Shown here: positions 34,229 to 43,572 of the stretch, piece by piece
Layout of the letters: each line of letters begins with the position of its first letter
Numbering within the stretch: the first letter of the stretch is position 1
Origin: Streptosporangium subroseum
GTDB lineage: Bacteria > Actinomycetota > Actinomycetes > Streptosporangiales > Streptosporangiaceae
NCBI RefSeq assembly: GCF_900188345.1
Contig: NZ_FZOD01000037.1
Location: 1-64,000 of the forward strand
Direction of reading: 5' to 3'
DNA: 64,000 nt
Notes under the pieces: generated by a model
Told to the model about the DNA's origin: nothing
The model's input: only the letters and a program-made list of their open reading frames with translations
Databases searched by the model: none
Program-made: the position numbers and the translations under genes

Positions 34229-35989
34229 CTAGGCCCCCGCCCTCAGCTTGGCGTCGCCGGCCTCCTTGGACTTGGCGTCCACACCGGCCTCCTTACGCTG
34301 CTCACCCGTGATCGGAGTGGGCGCGCCGGTCAGCGGGTCGAAGCCGGAAGCCGTCTTCGGGAAGGCGATGACGTCACGGATCGAGTCGCCGCCCACGAGG
34401 AGCATGCAGATCCGGTCCCAGCCGTAGGCGATGCCTCCGTGCGGCGGCGGGCCGTACTTGAACGCCTCCAGCAGGAAGCCGAACTTGTTCTCCGCCTCCT
34501 CCTTGGAGATGCCGAGCACGTCGAAGACGCGCTGCTGCATCTCGGCCCGGTGGATACGGATCGAGCCGCCGCCGATCTCCATGCCGTTGCAGACCATGTC
34601 GTAGGCGTAGGCCAGGGCCTCACCGGGGTGGTCCTGGAAGGTGTCGGCCCACTCGGGCTTGGGCCCGGTGAATGGGTGGTGGACCGCGGTCCAGCCGCCG
34701 TCGCCGTCCTCCTCGAACATGGGGGCGTCGACGATCCAGAGGAAGTTCCAGGCGGACTCGTCGATCAGACCGCAGCGGCGGCCGATCTCCAGGCGGGCCG
34801 CGCCGAGCAGGTCGCGGGAGGCGGAGGCCGCACCGGCCGCGAAGAAGATCGCGTCACCCGGTCCGGCGCCCACCTTTGCGGCCAGGCCGGCGGTCTCGGT
34901 CTCCGACAGGTTCTTGGCGACCGGGCCGCCGAGCGTGCCGTCCTCGCCCACGAGCACGTAGGCCAGGCCCCTGGCACCCCGCGACTTGGCCCAGTCCTGC
35001 CAGCCGTCCAGCTCCTTGCGGCTCTGGGAGGCGCCGCCCGGCATGACCACGGCGCCTACGTACGGCGCCTGGAACACCCGGAAGGTGGTGTCGGCGAAGA
35101 ACTCGGTCATCTCGACGAGCTCCTGGCCGAAGCGCAGGTCCGGCTTGTCGGAGCCGTAGCGGGCCATGGCGTCCCAGTAGGTCATCCGGGGCAGTGGCGT
35201 CGGCAGCTCGTAGCCGATCGTCTCCTTCCAGATGCGGCCGATCAGGGCCTCGCCCAGCGCGATGACGTCGTCCTGGTCCACGAAGGACATCTCGACGTCG
35301 ATCTGGGTGAACTCCGGCTGCCGGTCCGCGCGCAGGTCCTCGTCACGGAAGCAGCGGGCGAGCTGGTAGTAGCGCTCCAGGCCGGCGACCATGAGGAGCT
35401 GCTTGAACAGCTGCGGCGACTGCGGCAGCGCGTACCAGCTGCCGGGCTGGAGCCGGACCGGGACCAGGAAGTCGCGGGCGCCCTCGGGGGTGGAACGGGT
35501 CAGCGTCGGGGTCTCGATGTAGTTGAACCCGTGCTCGTCCATCACCTGGTGGGCCAGGTAGGTGGCCTTGGAGCGGATCCGCATGGCCTGTGCGACCTGC
35601 GGGCGGCGGATGTCGAGGTAGCGGTATTTGAGCCGGGCCTCCTCGGAGACGCCCGCGGTGCCCTCGATCGGGAACGGCAGCGGCGCGGACTCGCTGAGCA
35701 CCTCGACCTGGGAGGCGACGACCTCGATCGAGCCCGTCGGCAGATCGGGGTTCGCGTTGCCCTCGGGACGGACCCGCACCTCTCCGACAACCTTCACGCA
35801 GTATTCGGCGCGCAGGCCGTGTGCGTCGTCCTCTTCGCGGAAGACCACCTGGGAGGAGCCGGAGGCGTCACGCAGGTCGATGAAGACCACACCGCCGTGG
35901 TCGCGGCGGCGCGCCACCCAACCGGCCAGCGTCACCTGCTGCCCGGCGTGCTCCTCGCGCAGTGATCCCGCTTCGTGCGTGCGGATCAT
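34229..35989 (-). CDS. aspS: Aspartyl-tRNA synthetase
   Basis: 586 residues, bacterial-type class IIb enzyme. The N-terminal OB-fold anticodon-binding domain opens with the QQVTLAGWVARRRDHGG segment. Motif 2 is in RCFRDEDLRADRQPEFTQID, a GAD insertion domain lies in the middle, and motif 3 is GIAYGWDRICMLL near the C-terminus. A charged tail of about 30 residues follows. It overlaps hisS by 4 bases. In actinobacteria with GatCAB this enzyme may also charge tRNA-Asn; no asnS is in the window. Confidence 0.97.
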   Translation of the reverse strand: MIRTHEAGSLREEHAGQQVTLAGWVARRRDHGGVVFIDLRDASGSSQVVFREEDDAHGLRAEYCVKVVGEVRVRPEGNANPDLPTGSIEVVASQVEVLSESAPLPFPIEGTAGVSEEARLKYRYLDIRRPQVAQAMRIRSKATYLAHQVMDEHGFNYIETPTLTRSTPEGARDFLVPVRLQPGSWYALPQSPQLFKQLLMVAGLERYYQLARCFRDEDLRADRQPEFTQIDVEMSFVDQDDVIALGEALIGRIWKETIGYELPTPLPRMTYWDAMARYGSDKPDLRFGQELVEMTEFFADTTFRVFQAPYVGAVVMPGGASQSRKELDGWQDWAKSRGARGLAYVLVGEDGTLGGPVAKNLSETETAGLAAKVGAGPGDAIFFAAGAASASRDLLGAARLEIGRRCGLIDESAWNFLWIVDAPMFEEDGDGGWTAVHHPFTGPKPEWADTFQDHPGEALAYAYDMVCNGMEIGGGSIRIHRAEMQQRVFDVLGISKEEAENKFGFLLEAFKYGPPPHGGIAYGWDRICMLLVGGDSIRDVIAFPKTASGFDPLTGAPTPITGEQRKEAGVDAKSKEAGDAKLRAGA

Positions 35990-37251
35990 TTGTTCAGTCT
36001 CTCCTTCAAAGTCGTGACGATCTCAACGAGCGGTACGGTGATCTGATCACCGCTGACCAGGTCTTTGACCTGCGCGGACTCGACGGCGATATCTCGCTCG
36101 CCAAGGATCACGGCGTAGCTCGCTCCCGAGCGGTCGGCGCCCTTCATGGCACCCTTGAGACCCTTGCCGCCGAACGACATGTCGGCGTCCAGGCCTGCCC
36201 GGCGCAGCTCGGTGATGAGCAGGAACATCCGGCGGCGCGCCTCCTCACCCAGCGGCACACCGTACACCTGGACACGGGACTCACCGGCCTCGCCTCCGAA
36301 CAGCCCCTCGGCCTCCATGGCCAGGACCGTCCGGTCGACGCCGAGCGCCCAGCCCACGCTGGGCAGGGCGGGACCGCCGAGCATCTCGCTCAGCCCGTCG
36401 TAACGGCCGCCACCGCCCACCGCCGACTGCGAGCCCAGCCCGTCGTGGACGAACTCGAACGTGGTGCGCGTGTAATAGTCGAGGCCGCGGACCAGCCGGG
36501 GGTCGTCGGCATAGATCACGCCGGAGGCGCTCAGCAGCGAGCGGACCTCCTCGTGGTAGACCTTGCACGCCTCACACAGGTGGTCGGTCACCAGCGGCGC
36601 GTCGGCCAGCTGGGCCTGCACCTCGGGGCGCTTGTCGTCGAGCACGCGCAACGGATTGATCTCAATCCGCTGGCGCGTGGCCTCGTCGAGGTCGAGCCCG
36701 CGCAGAAACTCCTGGAGCGCGGCCCGGTAGACGGGGCGGCACTCCTTGCAGCCCAGAGTGTTGATCAGCAACCGGACCCCGGTCAGGCCCAGTCCGGCGT
36801 AGCCGTCGCTGGCCAGGATGATCAGCTCGGCGTCCAGCGCGGGGTCCTCGGCCCCCAGCGCCTCCGCGCCGACCTGCCAGAAGTGGCGGTAGCGGCCTCT
36901 CTGGGCGCGCTCATAGCGGAACTGGCTGCCCGAGTACCAGAGCTTCACGGGAAGCTGGCCGTTGTGCAGGCCGTGCTGGAGGACGGCCCGCACGACCGAG
37001 GCGGTGCCCTCGGGGCGCAGCGTGAGGGAGCGTCCGCCCTTGTCCTCGAAGGTGTACATCTCCTTGGAGACGATGTCGGTCGACTCGCCGACACCGCGCA
37101 CGAACAGCGCGGTGTCCTCGAAGACCGGTGTCTCGATATAGCCGTAACCGGCGCGACGGGCCGGAGCGGTCAGCGCCTCGCGCACGGCGAGCGCCCGCTC
37201 GGACTGCGGCGGAAGCCAGTCGAAGGTGCCCTTGGGCGCCTGCAGAGTCAT
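35986..37251 (-). CDS. hisS: Histidyl-tRNA synthetase
   Basis: 421 residues, class IIa homodimer. Motif 1 lies near 50-90; motif 2 is RYERAQRGRYRHFWQVG; the histidine-specific motif is LVRGLDYYTRTTFEF; motif 3 is GGGGRYDGL with a following conserved arginine segment. The C-terminal HGTP anticodon domain covers about 330-421. It lies 3 bases after the hydrolase gene and is coupled to aspS by ATGA. Confidence 0.97.
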   Translation of the reverse strand: MTLQAPKGTFDWLPPQSERALAVREALTAPARRAGYGYIETPVFEDTALFVRGVGESTDIVSKEMYTFEDKGGRSLTLRPEGTASVVRAVLQHGLHNGQLPVKLWYSGSQFRYERAQRGRYRHFWQVGAEALGAEDPALDAELIILASDGYAGLGLTGVRLLINTLGCKECRPVYRAALQEFLRGLDLDEATRQRIEINPLRVLDDKRPEVQAQLADAPLVTDHLCEACKVYHEEVRSLLSASGVIYADDPRLVRGLDYYTRTTFEFVHDGLGSQSAVGGGGRYDGLSEMLGGPALPSVGWALGVDRTVLAMEAEGLFGGEAGESRVQVYGVPLGEEARRRMFLLITELRRAGLDADMSFGGKGLKGAMKGADRSGASYAVILGERDIAVESAQVKDLVSGDQITVPLVEIVTTLKERLNK

Positions 37252-37254
37252 CTC

Positions 37255-37983
37255 TTAAAGTCCCCTGGTGGGACCACGGCCGTGCCGAAGGCTCTCGGAG
37301 CCGGCGTTGGACGCCGCTTCCGCTTCCGCCATATACGGGTTGGTGGCACGCTCGTGGCCGATCGTGGTCTGTGGTCCGTGGCCGGGCAGGACCACCGTGC
37401 TCTCCGGCAGCGGCAGGCACTTGGCCGCCAGGCTGCGCAGGATGGTCGGGTAGTCGCCTCCCGGAAGATCCGTGCGGCCGATGGAGCCGGCGAACAGCAG
37501 GTCGCCCGAGAACATCACGTCCGGAATCTCCTCGGTGCTGGGCAGCCTGAACGTCACCGACCCCCTGGTATGGCCCGGAGTGTGGTCGACGGTCAGTTCC
37601 ATACCCGCCAGCCGCAACACCGCACCGTCGATGAGTTCGCGCACGTCGTCGGGCTCGGTGAAGGTCAGGCCGCCGAACATCTGCTGCCTGGTCGCCGTCG
37701 ACAGTCCCCTGCCCGGGTCGGAGAGCAGCTCACGGTCCTCGGGGTGGATCCACGCCGGGACGCCACGCGCGCCGCAGACCGGGGCGACCGACCACATGTG
37801 GTCGATGTGACCGTGGGTGACCAGCACCGCGACCGGCTTGAGCCGATGCTCGCGCAGCACGTCGTCCAGGTCGCCGACGGCGTTCTGGCCCGGATCGACG
37901 ATGACGCACTCCTCGCCCGCGGCGGGAGCGACGACGTAGCAGTTGGTCTGGAACGACCCTGCTGGAAAGCCGGCGATGAGCAT
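37255..37983 (-). CDS. Metallo-beta-lactamase fold hydrolase (glyoxalase II-like)
   Basis: 242 residues with the binuclear zinc motif THGHIDH near 56-62, further ligands at DHTPGHTRG, FSGDLLF and the C-terminal PGHGP. These match hydroxyacylglutathione-hydrolase-like enzymes; actinobacteria lack glutathione, so the thioester substrate is unknown. It is the first gene of the hydrolase-hisS-aspS run and divergent from the second cyclophilin gene; the 148-base gap holds both promoters. Confidence 0.9.
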   Translation of the reverse strand: MLIAGFPAGSFQTNCYVVAPAAGEECVIVDPGQNAVGDLDDVLREHRLKPVAVLVTHGHIDHMWSVAPVCGARGVPAWIHPEDRELLSDPGRGLSTATRQQMFGGLTFTEPDDVRELIDGAVLRLAGMELTVDHTPGHTRGSVTFRLPSTEEIPDVMFSGDLLFAGSIGRTDLPGGDYPTILRSLAAKCLPLPESTVVLPGHGPQTTIGHERATNPYMAEAEAASNAGSESLRHGRGPTRGL

Positions 37984-38131
37984 CTGCCTCAGCTGATCTC
38001 GTCAAGAATGCGGATGGGAATGTAACCGAAGGGTACCGGTGCGGGTCGGCGGGCTGCGAACCATTACCCTCTGGCCGATACGATTCGCCCACCTCAATAA
38101 GTAATACTCCGGCACTCGGGAGGGCGAAGCG

Positions 38132-38995
38132 GTGAGCGGCAAGGAACGCCAGAAGCAGTTGGCGCGCGAGCACTACGAGCGGCAGATGCAACGACGCGTC
38201 GAGCGCGAGACCAAAACCAAGCGCAACGCGATCATCGGCACCAGCGTGGCCGTAGTGGTGGTCGTGGGAGGCGTGATCGCCGCGACCACCCTGCTCGGCA
38301 GCTCGGACACCACGGCGACGGCCAGCCCGGACCCGGCCGCGAGCCCGGCCGCCAGCCCGGCCGCGTCCGACGCCGGAGCCCAGCCGACGGCCTTCGACCC
38401 GGCCAGCGGGACCTGCGGCTACGTCGCGGACACCGCCGGCGGCCCCTCCAAGGACGTGGGCATGCCTCCGGCGAAGGTGGACACCACGCCCAACAAGATG
38501 ACCCTCAAGACGAACCGCGGTGACATCGTCATCCAGGTGTCCGCCGAGAAGACCCCGTGCACGGTCAACTCCTTCGCCTTCCTGGCGAAGAAGAAGTACT
38601 TCGACGGCTCCAAGTGTCACCGCCTGGGTTCCGCCGCGTTCCCGATGCTGCAGTGCGGCGACCCACTGGCCAAGGCCGACGGTAAGAGCCAGACTGACGG
38701 CCAGGGTGGCCCCGGCTACCGCTTCGTGAACGAGAACCTCGAAGGCGCCAAGTACACCCGTGGCGTCGTGGCCATGGCGAACAGCGGCGCCGACACCAAC
38801 GGCAGTCAGTTCTTCATCGTGTTCGGCGACACCCAACTGCCCCCGAATTACACCCCGTTCGGTACGGTGACCAAGGGACTGGAGATCATCGACAAGGTGA
38901 ACAAGGCCGGCGTTATTACTCCGGGACCTGACGGCACCGGAGCCCCGAAGGAAACCGTACAAATCGAAGACGTGACAATGTCCGGCAAGAGCTGA
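38132..38995 (+). CDS. Membrane-anchored cyclophilin-type peptidyl-prolyl isomerase (copy 2)
   Basis: 287 residues with the same plan as the protein at 31797: basic N-terminus (ERQKQLAREHYERQ), one membrane helix (IIGTSVAVVVVVGGVIAA), an Ala/Pro/Ser linker with ASPAASPAAS repeats, and an outside cyclophilin domain with KCHRLG, LQCGDP and GSQFFIVFG. GTG at 38132 follows GGGAGG. In gene order this copy, next to the hydrolase and hisS, looks ancestral and the other a duplicate; this is inference. Confidence 0.92.
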   Translation: MSGKERQKQLAREHYERQMQRRVERETKTKRNAIIGTSVAVVVVVGGVIAATTLLGSSDTTATASPDPAASPAASPAASDAGAQPTAFDPASGTCGYVADTAGGPSKDVGMPPAKVDTTPNKMTLKTNRGDIVIQVSAEKTPCTVNSFAFLAKKKYFDGSKCHRLGSAAFPMLQCGDPLAKADGKSQTDGQGGPGYRFVNENLEGAKYTRGVVAMANSGADTNGSQFFIVFGDTQLPPNYTPFGTVTKGLEIIDKVNKAGVITPGPDGTGAPKETVQIEDVTMSGKS

Positions 38996-39054
38996 CGTAA
39001 TACAAGCAAGGGACGGCTAGTCCCGAAAGGCTGATGAAAGTGCGGGAGGACACG

Positions 39055-40284
39055 GTGAGCACCGACCCGTGGGGCCGGGTAGACGACGACGGCACCGTCT
39101 ACGTACGTACGGCTGAGGGAGAACGGGCCGTCGGGTCCTGGCAGGCCGGCGAACCGGAAGAGGCGCTTGCCTACTTCCATCGCAAGTTCGACGAATTGGC
39201 CGGGCAGGTCACCCTTCTGGAGCAGCGGGTTCGCGGCACCGACCTGCCACCCGCCCAGGCCGAGGCGACCATCGTCAAGCTCCGTGAGGCGATCACCGAC
39301 GCGCATGCGATCGGCGATCTCGACGGACTGCTGAGCCGGCTGGGCGTCGTCACGGAGCTGGTCGCCCAGCGCCGCGAGGAGGTCAAGGCGGCACGCGACG
39401 TGGCCCGCGCGGAGGCCAAGGACATCAAGGAGCGGATCGTCGCCGAGGCGGAGCGCATCGCCGACGACACCACTCATTGGAAGACCGGCGGCGAGCGGCT
39501 GCGCCAGCTCATCGAGGAGTGGAAGGCCGCCGAGCGCATCGACCGGGTGACAGAGGCGGCGCTCTGGAAACGCCTGTCCGCCGCCCGCACGGCCTTCGCC
39601 AAGCGGCGCAAGGCCTACTTCGCGGGGCTGGACGAGCAGCGAGAGAGCGTGCGCTCCGCCAAGGAGCGCATCGTCATCGAGGCCGAGGCGCTGTCGTCCT
39701 CCACCGACTGGGGCGCCACCGCCTCCACCTACCGCGAGCTGATGCAGCAGTGGAAGATGGCGGGCCGGGCCTCCCGCGAGGTCGAGGACGAGCTCTGGGG
39801 CCGTTTCAAGGGCGCCCAGGACCAGTTCTTCCAGGCACGCTCGACGGTCTTCGCCGAGCGCGACGCCTCGCTCGCGGCCAACGCCGAGATCAAGGAGCAG
39901 CTTCTGGCCGAGGCCGAGAAGATCCTCCCGGTCTCCGACGCCCGCTCCGCCCGGACCACCCTGCGCAACCTCCTGGAACGCTGGGAGGCCGCGGGTTCGG
40001 TTCCGCGGGAGCAGCGTGACCGTCTTGAGGGCGGGCTACGCAAGATCGACGAAGCGATCCGCAAGGCCGAGGAGACGGAGTGGAAGCGCTCCAACCCCGA
40101 GGCCCGCGCCCGCGCCCAGAACACGGTCGACCAGCTCCGCAAGACGATCGCGCAGCTGGAGACCCGCCTGGTCAAGGCCCAGACCGCGGGCAAGGACAAG
40201 GACGTGAAGGACGCCGAGGAGGCCCTGGCCGCCCGCCGTTCCTGGCTGGAGGAGGCCGAGCGCACACTCGCCGAGTTCTCCTGA
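39055..40284 (+). CDS. DUF349 domain protein
   Basis: 409 residues, soluble, almost all helical. After an N-terminal strand-rich segment (DPWGRVDDDGTVYVRTAEGE) come several copies of the DUF349 repeat, seen as WKTGGERLRQLIEEWK, WGATASTYRELMQQWK and LRNLLERWEAAG. A C-terminal coiled coil (about 355-409) ends it. GTG at 39055 is chosen because GGGAGGA lies 6 bases upstream; ATG at 39034 is the alternative. It is convergent with relA. Function unknown; from memory the family accompanies relA in many actinobacteria. Confidence 0.85.
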   Translation: MSTDPWGRVDDDGTVYVRTAEGERAVGSWQAGEPEEALAYFHRKFDELAGQVTLLEQRVRGTDLPPAQAEATIVKLREAITDAHAIGDLDGLLSRLGVVTELVAQRREEVKAARDVARAEAKDIKERIVAEAERIADDTTHWKTGGERLRQLIEEWKAAERIDRVTEAALWKRLSAARTAFAKRRKAYFAGLDEQRESVRSAKERIVIEAEALSSSTDWGATASTYRELMQQWKMAGRASREVEDELWGRFKGAQDQFFQARSTVFAERDASLAANAEIKEQLLAEAEKILPVSDARSARTTLRNLLERWEAAGSVPREQRDRLEGGLRKIDEAIRKAEETEWKRSNPEARARAQNTVDQLRKTIAQLETRLVKAQTAGKDKDVKDAEEALAARRSWLEEAERTLAEFS

Positions 40285-40295
40285 GCCGCTGAGGA

Positions 40296-40339
40296 AGGCC
40301 CCCAGGCCGCGCCCCGACGAGGGCACGTCCTGGGGGCCT
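40296..40339. terminator. Bidirectional terminator between the DUF349 gene and relA
   Basis: aggcccccagg / cctgggggcct, perfect 11-base stem around a 22-base loop, 12 bases after the DUF349 gene stop. The remaining bases to 40528 hold no gene that I can support. Confidence 0.6.
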
Positions 40340-40528
40340 CTGTATGCCCCTGAGGCCTTCTCCCGCATGGCATCGCAACCCAGAGCACCGGACGGGCGCC
40401 GCGCGCACGGAGCGTCACGTACGGCGCCGCGGGATCGCCGACCGGCCGGTGCCACGCCTCCCCGCCCGGCTCCGCCTCGGAGACGGGCGCCCCGAAGGAG
40501 ACGGGCACCATGCGTCAGGGACGGCCGA

Positions 40529-42886
40529 TCAGGAGCCGGCGCCGCTGACCCGATAGACGTCGTATACGCCCGGGATGTTGCGTACGGCCTTCAGAACGTG
40601 GCCCAGGTGCTTGGGATCGCCCATCTCGAAGGTGAACTTGCTGATCGCCACGCGGTCCCTGGACGTCGTCACCGACGCCGACAGGATGTTGACGTGCTGG
40701 TCCGACAGGGTCCTGGTGACGTCCGACAGCAGGCGGGGCCGGTCGAGCGCCTCGACCTGGAGGGCGACCAGGAACACCGAGTCGTCCGCGGCCGACCAGG
40801 CGACCTCGACCAGGCGATCCGGCTCGGAGTTGAGCTGATCCATGTTGGGACAGTTGGTGCGGTGCACCGACACACCGTGCCCCCGGGTGACGAACCCGAC
40901 GATCTCATCGCCGGGAACGGGGGTGCAGCAGCGTGAGAGCCGTACCCACACGTCGGAGCTGCCCGCCACCACCACGCCCGCGCCGCCGCTGCCGCGGGGA
41001 CGGCCCCGCAGTTTGGTCGGCACCGAGGCCTCGGCGATGTCCTCCTCCGCGCCGTCCACTCCCCCGAGGGCGTGCACCAGCTTCTGCACCACGTTCTGGG
41101 CCGCGATGTGGCCCTCTCCGACGGCCGCGTAGAGCGCGGAGACGTCGGGGTAGCGCAGGTCCCTGGCGAGGGCCAGGAGGGACTCTCCGGACATCAGGCG
41201 CTGCAGCGGCAGGCCCTGCTTGCGCATGGCCCGGCCGATCGCCTCCTTGCCCGCCTCGATCGCGGTCTCGCGGCGCTCCTTGGAGAACCACTGCCGGATC
41301 TTGTTGCGGGCACGGCCGGACTTGACGAACTTGAGCCAGTCGCGCGACGGTCCGGCGTCCGGCGACTTGGAGGTGAAGATCTCCACGGTGTCGCCGTTGC
41401 TGAGCCGCGACTCCAGCGGCACCAGGCGGCCGTTGACCCGGGCTCCGATGCAGCGGTGGCCGACCTCGGTGTGCACGGCGTAGGCGAAGTCGACCGACGT
41501 CGCCCCCTCGGGCAGGGCGATGACCTGGCCTCGCGGCGTGAAGACGTAGACCTCCGAGACCGACAGGTCGAACCTGAGCGACTCCAGGAACTCTCCCGGG
41601 TCCGCGGTCTCCTTCTGCCAGTCCAGGAGCTGACGGAGCCAGGCCATGTCGCTGGCCGGCTTCAGCTTCGCCCCGGGAGGACCGGAGGTGGTCATGTCCT
41701 CCTTGTACTTCCAGTGCGCCGCCACGCCGTACTCGGCCCTGTGGTGCATGCCGTGGGTGCGGATCTGCAGCTCCACCGGCTTGCCCTCGGGGCCGATGAC
41801 CGTCGTGTGCAGCGACTGGTACATGTTGAACTTGGGCATCGCGATGTAGTCCTTGAACCGGCCGGGCACCGGGTTCCATCGCGCGTGAATCGTTCCGAGG
41901 GCGGCGTAGCAGTCGCGGACCGTGTCGACCAGCACCCGGATGCCGACCAGGTCGTAGATGTCGTCGAAGGCGACGTCCCTGGCGATCATCTTCTGGTAGA
42001 CCGAGTAGTAGTGCTTGGGCCGGCCCTTGACCGAGGCGCGGATCTTGGCGTCGCGCAGGTCGCCGGAGACGTTCTCTATGACCTCCTGCAGGAACAGGTC
42101 CCTGCGCGGGGCCCGCTCCGACACCATCCGGGCGATCTCGTCGTAGCGCTTGGGGTAGAGCATGGCGAACGCGAGGTCCTCCAGCTCCCACTTGATGGTG
42201 TTCATGCCCAGCCGGTGGGCGAGCGGCGCGAAGATCTCCAGCGTCTCGCGGGACTTCTGGTGCCGCTTGTGCTCGGGCAGGTAGCGCATCGTCCGCATGT
42301 TGTGCAGCCGGTCGGCGAGCTTGATCACCAGCACGCGGATGTCGCGGGACATGGCCACGACCATCTTGCGCACGGTCTCGGCCTCGGCCGCGTCACCGAA
42401 CTTGACCTTGTCGAGCTTGGTGACGCCATCGACCAGCAGCGCGATGTTGTCCCCGAAGTCCGAGCGCAGCTCGTCCAGACCGTAGGCGGTGTCCTCGACG
42501 GTGTCGTGCAGCAGCGCGGCGCACAGCGTCTCGTCGTCGGTGCCCAGCTCGGCGAGGATCGTCGCCACCGCCAGCGGGTGGGTGATGTAGGGATCGCCGC
42601 TCTTACGCTTCTGATCACGATGATGGTAGGCGGCCACGTCGTAGGCGCGCTCGATCAGCCGCAGGTCAGCCTTCGGATGGGTCGCACGGACCGTCCGGAA
42701 CAGCGGCTCCAGCACCGGATTCATCGCGCCACCCCATTGCCCCCCAAAACGCGCGAGCCTACGTCTTACCGCCGGCTTCTCCTCGGCGGTTCCAGACATG
42801 GCGGAACCGGCACCGTCTGCCGGAACGGCCGTCTCAGGACCGCCGCCGTCAGCGGTCACGTCGGGGACGACCACATCACGGGGCAC
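40529..42886 (-). CDS. relA: Bifunctional (p)ppGpp synthetase/hydrolase (RelA/SpoT homologue)
   Basis: 785 residues; makes and degrades (p)ppGpp in the stringent response. An N-terminal extension of about 55 residues precedes the HD hydrolase domain with HDTVED (127-132). The synthetase domain has KGRPKHYYSVYQKM and RFKDYIAMPK, the latter with the RxKD signature of bifunctional enzymes. The TGS domain begins near VYVFTPRGQ and the C-terminal ACT domain is complete. The GTG start has AAGGAG 6 bases upstream. It follows apt by 76 bases in the apt-relA order common in this phylum. Confidence 0.97.
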   Translation of the reverse strand: MPRDVVVPDVTADGGGPETAVPADGAGSAMSGTAEEKPAVRRRLARFGGQWGGAMNPVLEPLFRTVRATHPKADLRLIERAYDVAAYHHRDQKRKSGDPYITHPLAVATILAELGTDDETLCAALLHDTVEDTAYGLDELRSDFGDNIALLVDGVTKLDKVKFGDAAEAETVRKMVVAMSRDIRVLVIKLADRLHNMRTMRYLPEHKRHQKSRETLEIFAPLAHRLGMNTIKWELEDLAFAMLYPKRYDEIARMVSERAPRRDLFLQEVIENVSGDLRDAKIRASVKGRPKHYYSVYQKMIARDVAFDDIYDLVGIRVLVDTVRDCYAALGTIHARWNPVPGRFKDYIAMPKFNMYQSLHTTVIGPEGKPVELQIRTHGMHHRAEYGVAAHWKYKEDMTTSGPPGAKLKPASDMAWLRQLLDWQKETADPGEFLESLRFDLSVSEVYVFTPRGQVIALPEGATSVDFAYAVHTEVGHRCIGARVNGRLVPLESRLSNGDTVEIFTSKSPDAGPSRDWLKFVKSGRARNKIRQWFSKERRETAIEAGKEAIGRAMRKQGLPLQRLMSGESLLALARDLRYPDVSALYAAVGEGHIAAQNVVQKLVHALGGVDGAEEDIAEASVPTKLRGRPRGSGGAGVVVAGSSDVWVRLSRCCTPVPGDEIVGFVTRGHGVSVHRTNCPNMDQLNSEPDRLVEVAWSAADDSVFLVALQVEALDRPRLLSDVTRTLSDQHVNILSASVTTSRDRVAISKFTFEMGDPKHLGHVLKAVRNIPGVYDVYRVSGAGS

Positions 42887-42962
42887 TCAGACTCCTTAAC
42901 ATTCGAGTCCAGATCCCTCAGTGTATCCAGACCGGCTTGTGTGCATCCGTCCGCGGGGTCGA

Positions 42963-43481
42963 TCAGACGATGACGAGGGAGTGCAGCGTGACATCGTCCA
43001 GGCGCTCACGGCCCTTGAGGAAGGCGAGTTCCATGAGCACGGCGATGGCGACGACGTCGGCGCCCGCCCTGCGGACCAGCTCCACCGCCGCGCACGCCGT
43101 GCCTCCGGTGGCGAGCACGTCATCGACGATCAGAACCCGCTCCCCGGGGACGAAGGCGTCCCGGTGAACCTCGATGGTGGCGGAGCCGTACTCCAGATCG
43201 TAGGACGCCTCAAGCGTCTCAGAGGGCAGTTTGCCTTTCTTACGTACCGGAACGAACCCCGCGCCGGCCTTGTAGGCGGCGGGAGCGGCGAGGATGAACC
43301 CTCTGGCCTCGATGCCGACGATCTTGTCCACCTGGTACAGCCCGGCGAGTTCGTCGGTCACCGCGGCGAACGCCTTGGGGTCGGCGAGCAGCGGGGTGAT
43401 GTCCTTGAACAGCACTCCCGGCGCGGGGTAGTCGGGCACGTCGCGGATCCGGTCCAGGATCAGCCTGCTCAGGTCACTCAC
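42963..43481 (-). CDS. apt: Adenine phosphoribosyltransferase
   Basis: 172 residues; salvages adenine to AMP with PRPP. The PRPP-binding signature is VLIVDDVLATGGTACAA, preceded by the family segment GIEARGFILAAP and the flexible loop RKKGKLP. GTG at 43481 is chosen because GGGGAG lies 5-6 bases before it; the ATG at 43508 lacks a site. It stands between secF and relA. Confidence 0.94.
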   Translation of the reverse strand: MSDLSRLILDRIRDVPDYPAPGVLFKDITPLLADPKAFAAVTDELAGLYQVDKIVGIEARGFILAAPAAYKAGAGFVPVRKKGKLPSETLEASYDLEYGSATIEVHRDAFVPGERVLIVDDVLATGGTACAAVELVRRAGADVVAIAVLMELAFLKGRERLDDVTLHSLVIV

Positions 43482-43527
43482 GGTCGCTCCCCTTATGGAA
43501 TCACTCATGGTCGCTCACCTATGGAAA

Positions 43528-43560
43528 ACGCCTCCGCCCCCTGAAAGGGAGCGGAGGCGT
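43528..43560 (-). terminator. Hairpin after secF
   Basis: acgcctccgc / gcggaggcgt, perfect 10-base stem with a further ccct/aggg pairing inside the loop, 13 bases past the secF stop. It probably ends the yajC-secDF unit before apt, at least partly. Confidence 0.6.
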
Positions 43561-43572
43561 GATCTCTCCGGA